Assembly: GCA_026770615.1 (NCBI GenBank)
Contig: MU631758.1
Coordinates: 49,639-76,050 of the forward strand
Direction of reading: 5' to 3'
From: Pavlovales sp. CCMP2436
Taxonomy: Eukaryota > Haptophyta > Pavlovophyceae > Pavlovales
Length of the DNA: 26,412 bases
In this document: positions 24,355-26,412 of the stretch, one piece after another
Numbering within the stretch: the first letter of the stretch is position 1
Layout: every line of letters begins with the position of its first letter
Made by a program: the position numbers and the translations under genes
Notes under the pieces: generated by a model
What the model saw: only the letters and a program-made list of their open reading frames with translations
What the model was told of the DNA's origin: nothing
The model's database searches: none

Positions 24355-26412
24355 ATGGCGGACCACCGTGCGCTACAGGAGCTGGTGCTGGAGGTGGATA
24401 ACGAGCTCATGACGCGCGGCCTCGCGTTCGACGCGCAGGGCGACAACCGCACCGCGCTGCGCGCATTTGAGGCGTCATTTTTGTTGACCTCGTCCGAGTC
24501 GTCGCTGGTCTCGCTGCTGGGCTCGCTGCTCAAGCTCGGCGAGCCCTTCCTCGTCGCCGCGGCATTCCGCGCGCTGCGCGAGGAACTGAGCGGCTCGGAC
24601 ACAAACGACCCCTCGCTCGCCGCCGAGCTGAGCGCCGTGCAGAAGAAGCTCGACGAGGCGGACTGCGAGTGCAAGGCGCGTCGAGCCACCGCCAAGGCGG
24701 ACGGACGGCCCGCGCCCACGCTCTACACACTCGGCCTCTCGAGCAACCAGCAGGGCGATTTGAAGACGGCGTATCGCTACTTCGCGTCGGCCTATGCGGC
24801 GCAACCGAGCACGAGCACCTTCCTCTCGATGCTCAACATGAAGCTCAAGTCGGGTGCGCTGCCTGTCGCCGAGCTGGTGCTGCGCCACCTCGACGCGGCG
24901 CTCGACGCCGAGCTCGCCATCACCGAGGCGGAGGCGGAGATGGCTGAGCGCAAGCGCGAGGAGGCGGCGGCGGCGATAAAGCTCCTGCGTGCCGCGCAGC
25001 TCGCCACGACGCTCTCGTCGCCGCTCGCGTCTGCGGGGCTCAAGCTGCGCGCGTCCGAGCTGGCCGACCGGCTGCGCGCGGCAGGGCACGTGGCAAACCA
25101 GCAGGGCGACCTGGCCGAGGCGCACGGCTGCTTCCAGGCGGCGTACACGCTGCAGCGGCAGCCGGCCGACGGCATCTCGATGGGCAACATGAAGGCCAAG
25201 AGCTCCGATCTCGAGGGCGCGCGCGAAGATTGGGTCGAGGTGCTCGCCGTCGCAGACCTGGAGCTCGCGCGCGCCGCCGACGAGAAGCAGCGGCCCATGC
25301 GCGCGACGGCGGTAGGCACGGACGGCGGCGCACTCTCCGCGCGGAGTGGCGTGCTGGTCGCCGCGCCCAAGGGCTCAAAGCTGCTCACCGCGGCGCAGCG
25401 CGAGACAGTCGAGCGCAAACTGGCCGAGCTGGGCGGCGCGGGCGACGCGGCGCGCGCGGGCGCGCGGCCGGCAGCGGTGGCGGCGGCGCGGCCGCCGGTG
25501 CGGGACGCGGCCCAGGTGTCGGCGGCGCCCAGGGACAAGGAGAAGGACACGGAGGCGGCCGCCAAGGCGGCAAAGGAGGAGGCGGCGGCGCGGGAGGAAG
25601 AGGAGGTGGAGGCACAGGCAGCGGCCGCGAGCGAAGCGGCCGTGCGCGCGGGCAGGCAGGCGGAGGACGCGCGCCGCCGCGCCGACGCCGCCGCCGCCGC
25701 CTCGCGCACGACGGCGGACGAGCTCGACGAGGGACAGGCCGCCGCCGCCGCCGCCGCGACCGCCGCCGCGCGCCGCGCCGACGAGCGCGCGCGCACCGCC
25801 GCACTCGAGGAGGCGGACGAGGCGGCGGCGGCGGTGGCGGCAGCGGCGGCGGCTGCGGAGCTGCGGCCGAGTGCGAGCTTTGTGGGCGAGGAGGTGGACG
25901 GCGAGGGCGCACCGCTCGTGCGCGCACTCTTCGCGGCGGCGAGCGCGGCGGGCGGCTCGGCGGCGGGCGGTGAGAAGGGGGGCAGGCCCAACCAGGACTT
26001 CCACTTCGCGCTCGAGACGGCCGTCGGGCTGGTAGTGGGCATCTTCGACGGGCACGGCGGCGCACACGGCGCCATCGCTTCGCAGGTATTATAATTAAGA
26101 GTCATAGTCATAATCATACTCGTACTCATACTCGTACTCGTATTCATAATCATACTCATACTCGTACTCATCACCATGATCATACTCATACTCATCGCGC
26201 CATCGCTTCGTAGGCGGCTGCGAGGGCGATGGAGGAGTGGCTGAGCGAACCAGAGCATGCGCACTCGCTGGTGAGCTATTTATAGAATTTATTCCGCTCG
26301 AGTCCTATTATGATTTACTGCGTGGTCTTTACTATCTGCTAATTGTTACGTATTGCTGATGATAAGTTCTCGCTGGTGCGGCTGGATTTCTCTTGCAAAC
26401 CCATCCCAACCC
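24355..26412 (+). CDS. TPR-like / coiled-coil / PP2C-type phosphatase fusion, 3' end outside the window
   Basis: Exon 1 is 24355-26085 (577 codons) and exon 2 is 26214-26270. GT-AG ends are clear and phase 0 is kept; exon 2 reads A-A-A-R-A-M-E-E-W-L. A further exon may start near 26367. Three related repeats stand about 110 residues apart: F-D-A-Q-G-D-N-R-T-A-L (residue about 25), N-Q-Q-G-D-L-K-T-A-Y-R-Y-F (about 128) and N-Q-Q-G-D-L-A-E-A-H-G-C-F (about 244), all TPR-like. Residues about 380-530 are Ala/Glu/Arg-rich, probably a long helix. The N-terminal part of a PP2C domain begins at N546-Q-D and holds F-D-G-H-G-G at 564-569, whose Asp binds the catalytic metals. PP2C enzymes are Mg/Mn-dependent Ser/Thr phosphatases. 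TPR plus PP2C in one chain, in this order, is unusual, and the TPR part may target the phosphatase. Confidence 0.82.
26069..26270 (+). repeat. Intron of the PP2C gene flanked by an 18-nt direct repeat, with TCATAC minisatellite
   Basis: GCGCCATCGCTTCG followed by CAGG (26069-26086) at the donor recurs as the same 14 bases followed by TAGG (26197-26214) at the acceptor. The offset of 128 bases equals the intron length. The interior is made of TCATAATCATACTCGTACTCA-like units. The downstream intron starting at 26271 also opens with TTTATTCCGC near 26285, like the repeat at 5354 and 16861. Confidence 0.8.

Noticed and set aside
24792..26264. 490-residue minus-strand ORF (Ser/Ala-rich)
   Set aside because: It is the antisense shadow of the PP2C fusion gene, whose plus frame carries recognisable motifs and splice sites; GC bias keeps the opposite strand open.

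Overview
This window is nuclear DNA from a eukaryote, most likely a unicellular alga with a red-type secondary plastid (a haptophyte would fit). Three things point that way. First, genes are very GC-rich and codon-biased, have spliceosomal GT-AG introns, and sit in AT-richer, repeat-laden spacers. Second, one gene product (9781-8729) opens with a signal peptide, then an ASAFAP-like Phe and a transit-like region, which is bipartite plastid targeting. Third, the gene families (BTB-BACK-Kelch, F-box/LRR, NT-C2, PP2C, nucleotide-sugar transferase) are eukaryotic. The haptophyte assignment is inference; no rRNA or organelle marker is present.

Layout. 1-1900: repeat territory, with a minus-strand repetitive Pro/Thr/Arg-rich frame followed by the decayed 3' end of a retroelement-like copy. 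1900-3360: GC-rich repeat, a possible decayed minus-strand gene, AT-rich spacer. 3362-5155 (+): F-box/LRR gene with one intron and an in-frame TAG. 5156-6431: spacer with a copy of a dispersed repeat and a doubtful ORF. 8213-6432 (-): intronless BTB-BACK-Kelch gene. 9781-8729 (-): predicted plastid/thylakoid-lumen protein. 9950-12655 (+): NT-C2/coiled-coil gene with four exons, divergent from the previous gene across 168 bases. 12656-15019: spacer with hairpins, dispersed repeats and one orphan exon-like frame. 16277-15020 (-): three-exon nucleotide-diphospho-sugar transferase. 16303-17440: two tandem copies of a repeat with (GCC)n tracts. 18079-17453 (-): unrecognised frame interrupted by one TAG. 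18080-20389: spacer, inverted repeats, tandem repeats. 20390-21799 (+): Sel1-repeat gene with one intron and a probable 1-base frameshift. 22053-23680: a region bounded by terminal-inverted-repeat-like arms with nested inverted repeats. 23733-23875: second copy of the retroelement 3' end. 24355 to window end (+): TPR-like/coiled-coil/PP2C fusion, cut by the window edge.

The genes do not form a pathway; this is ordinary gene-by-gene eukaryotic organisation. The most interesting signals are structural. Introns in at least two genes carry copies of the adjoining exon edge, one an exact-length 18-nt duplication as expected for introner-like intron gain. A small hairpin occurs twice with a compensatory base-pair change. 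There is a long near-perfect hairpin and a TIR-like element. Three otherwise continuous frames are each broken only by TAG. Nothing here amounts to a clear new defence or metabolic system.
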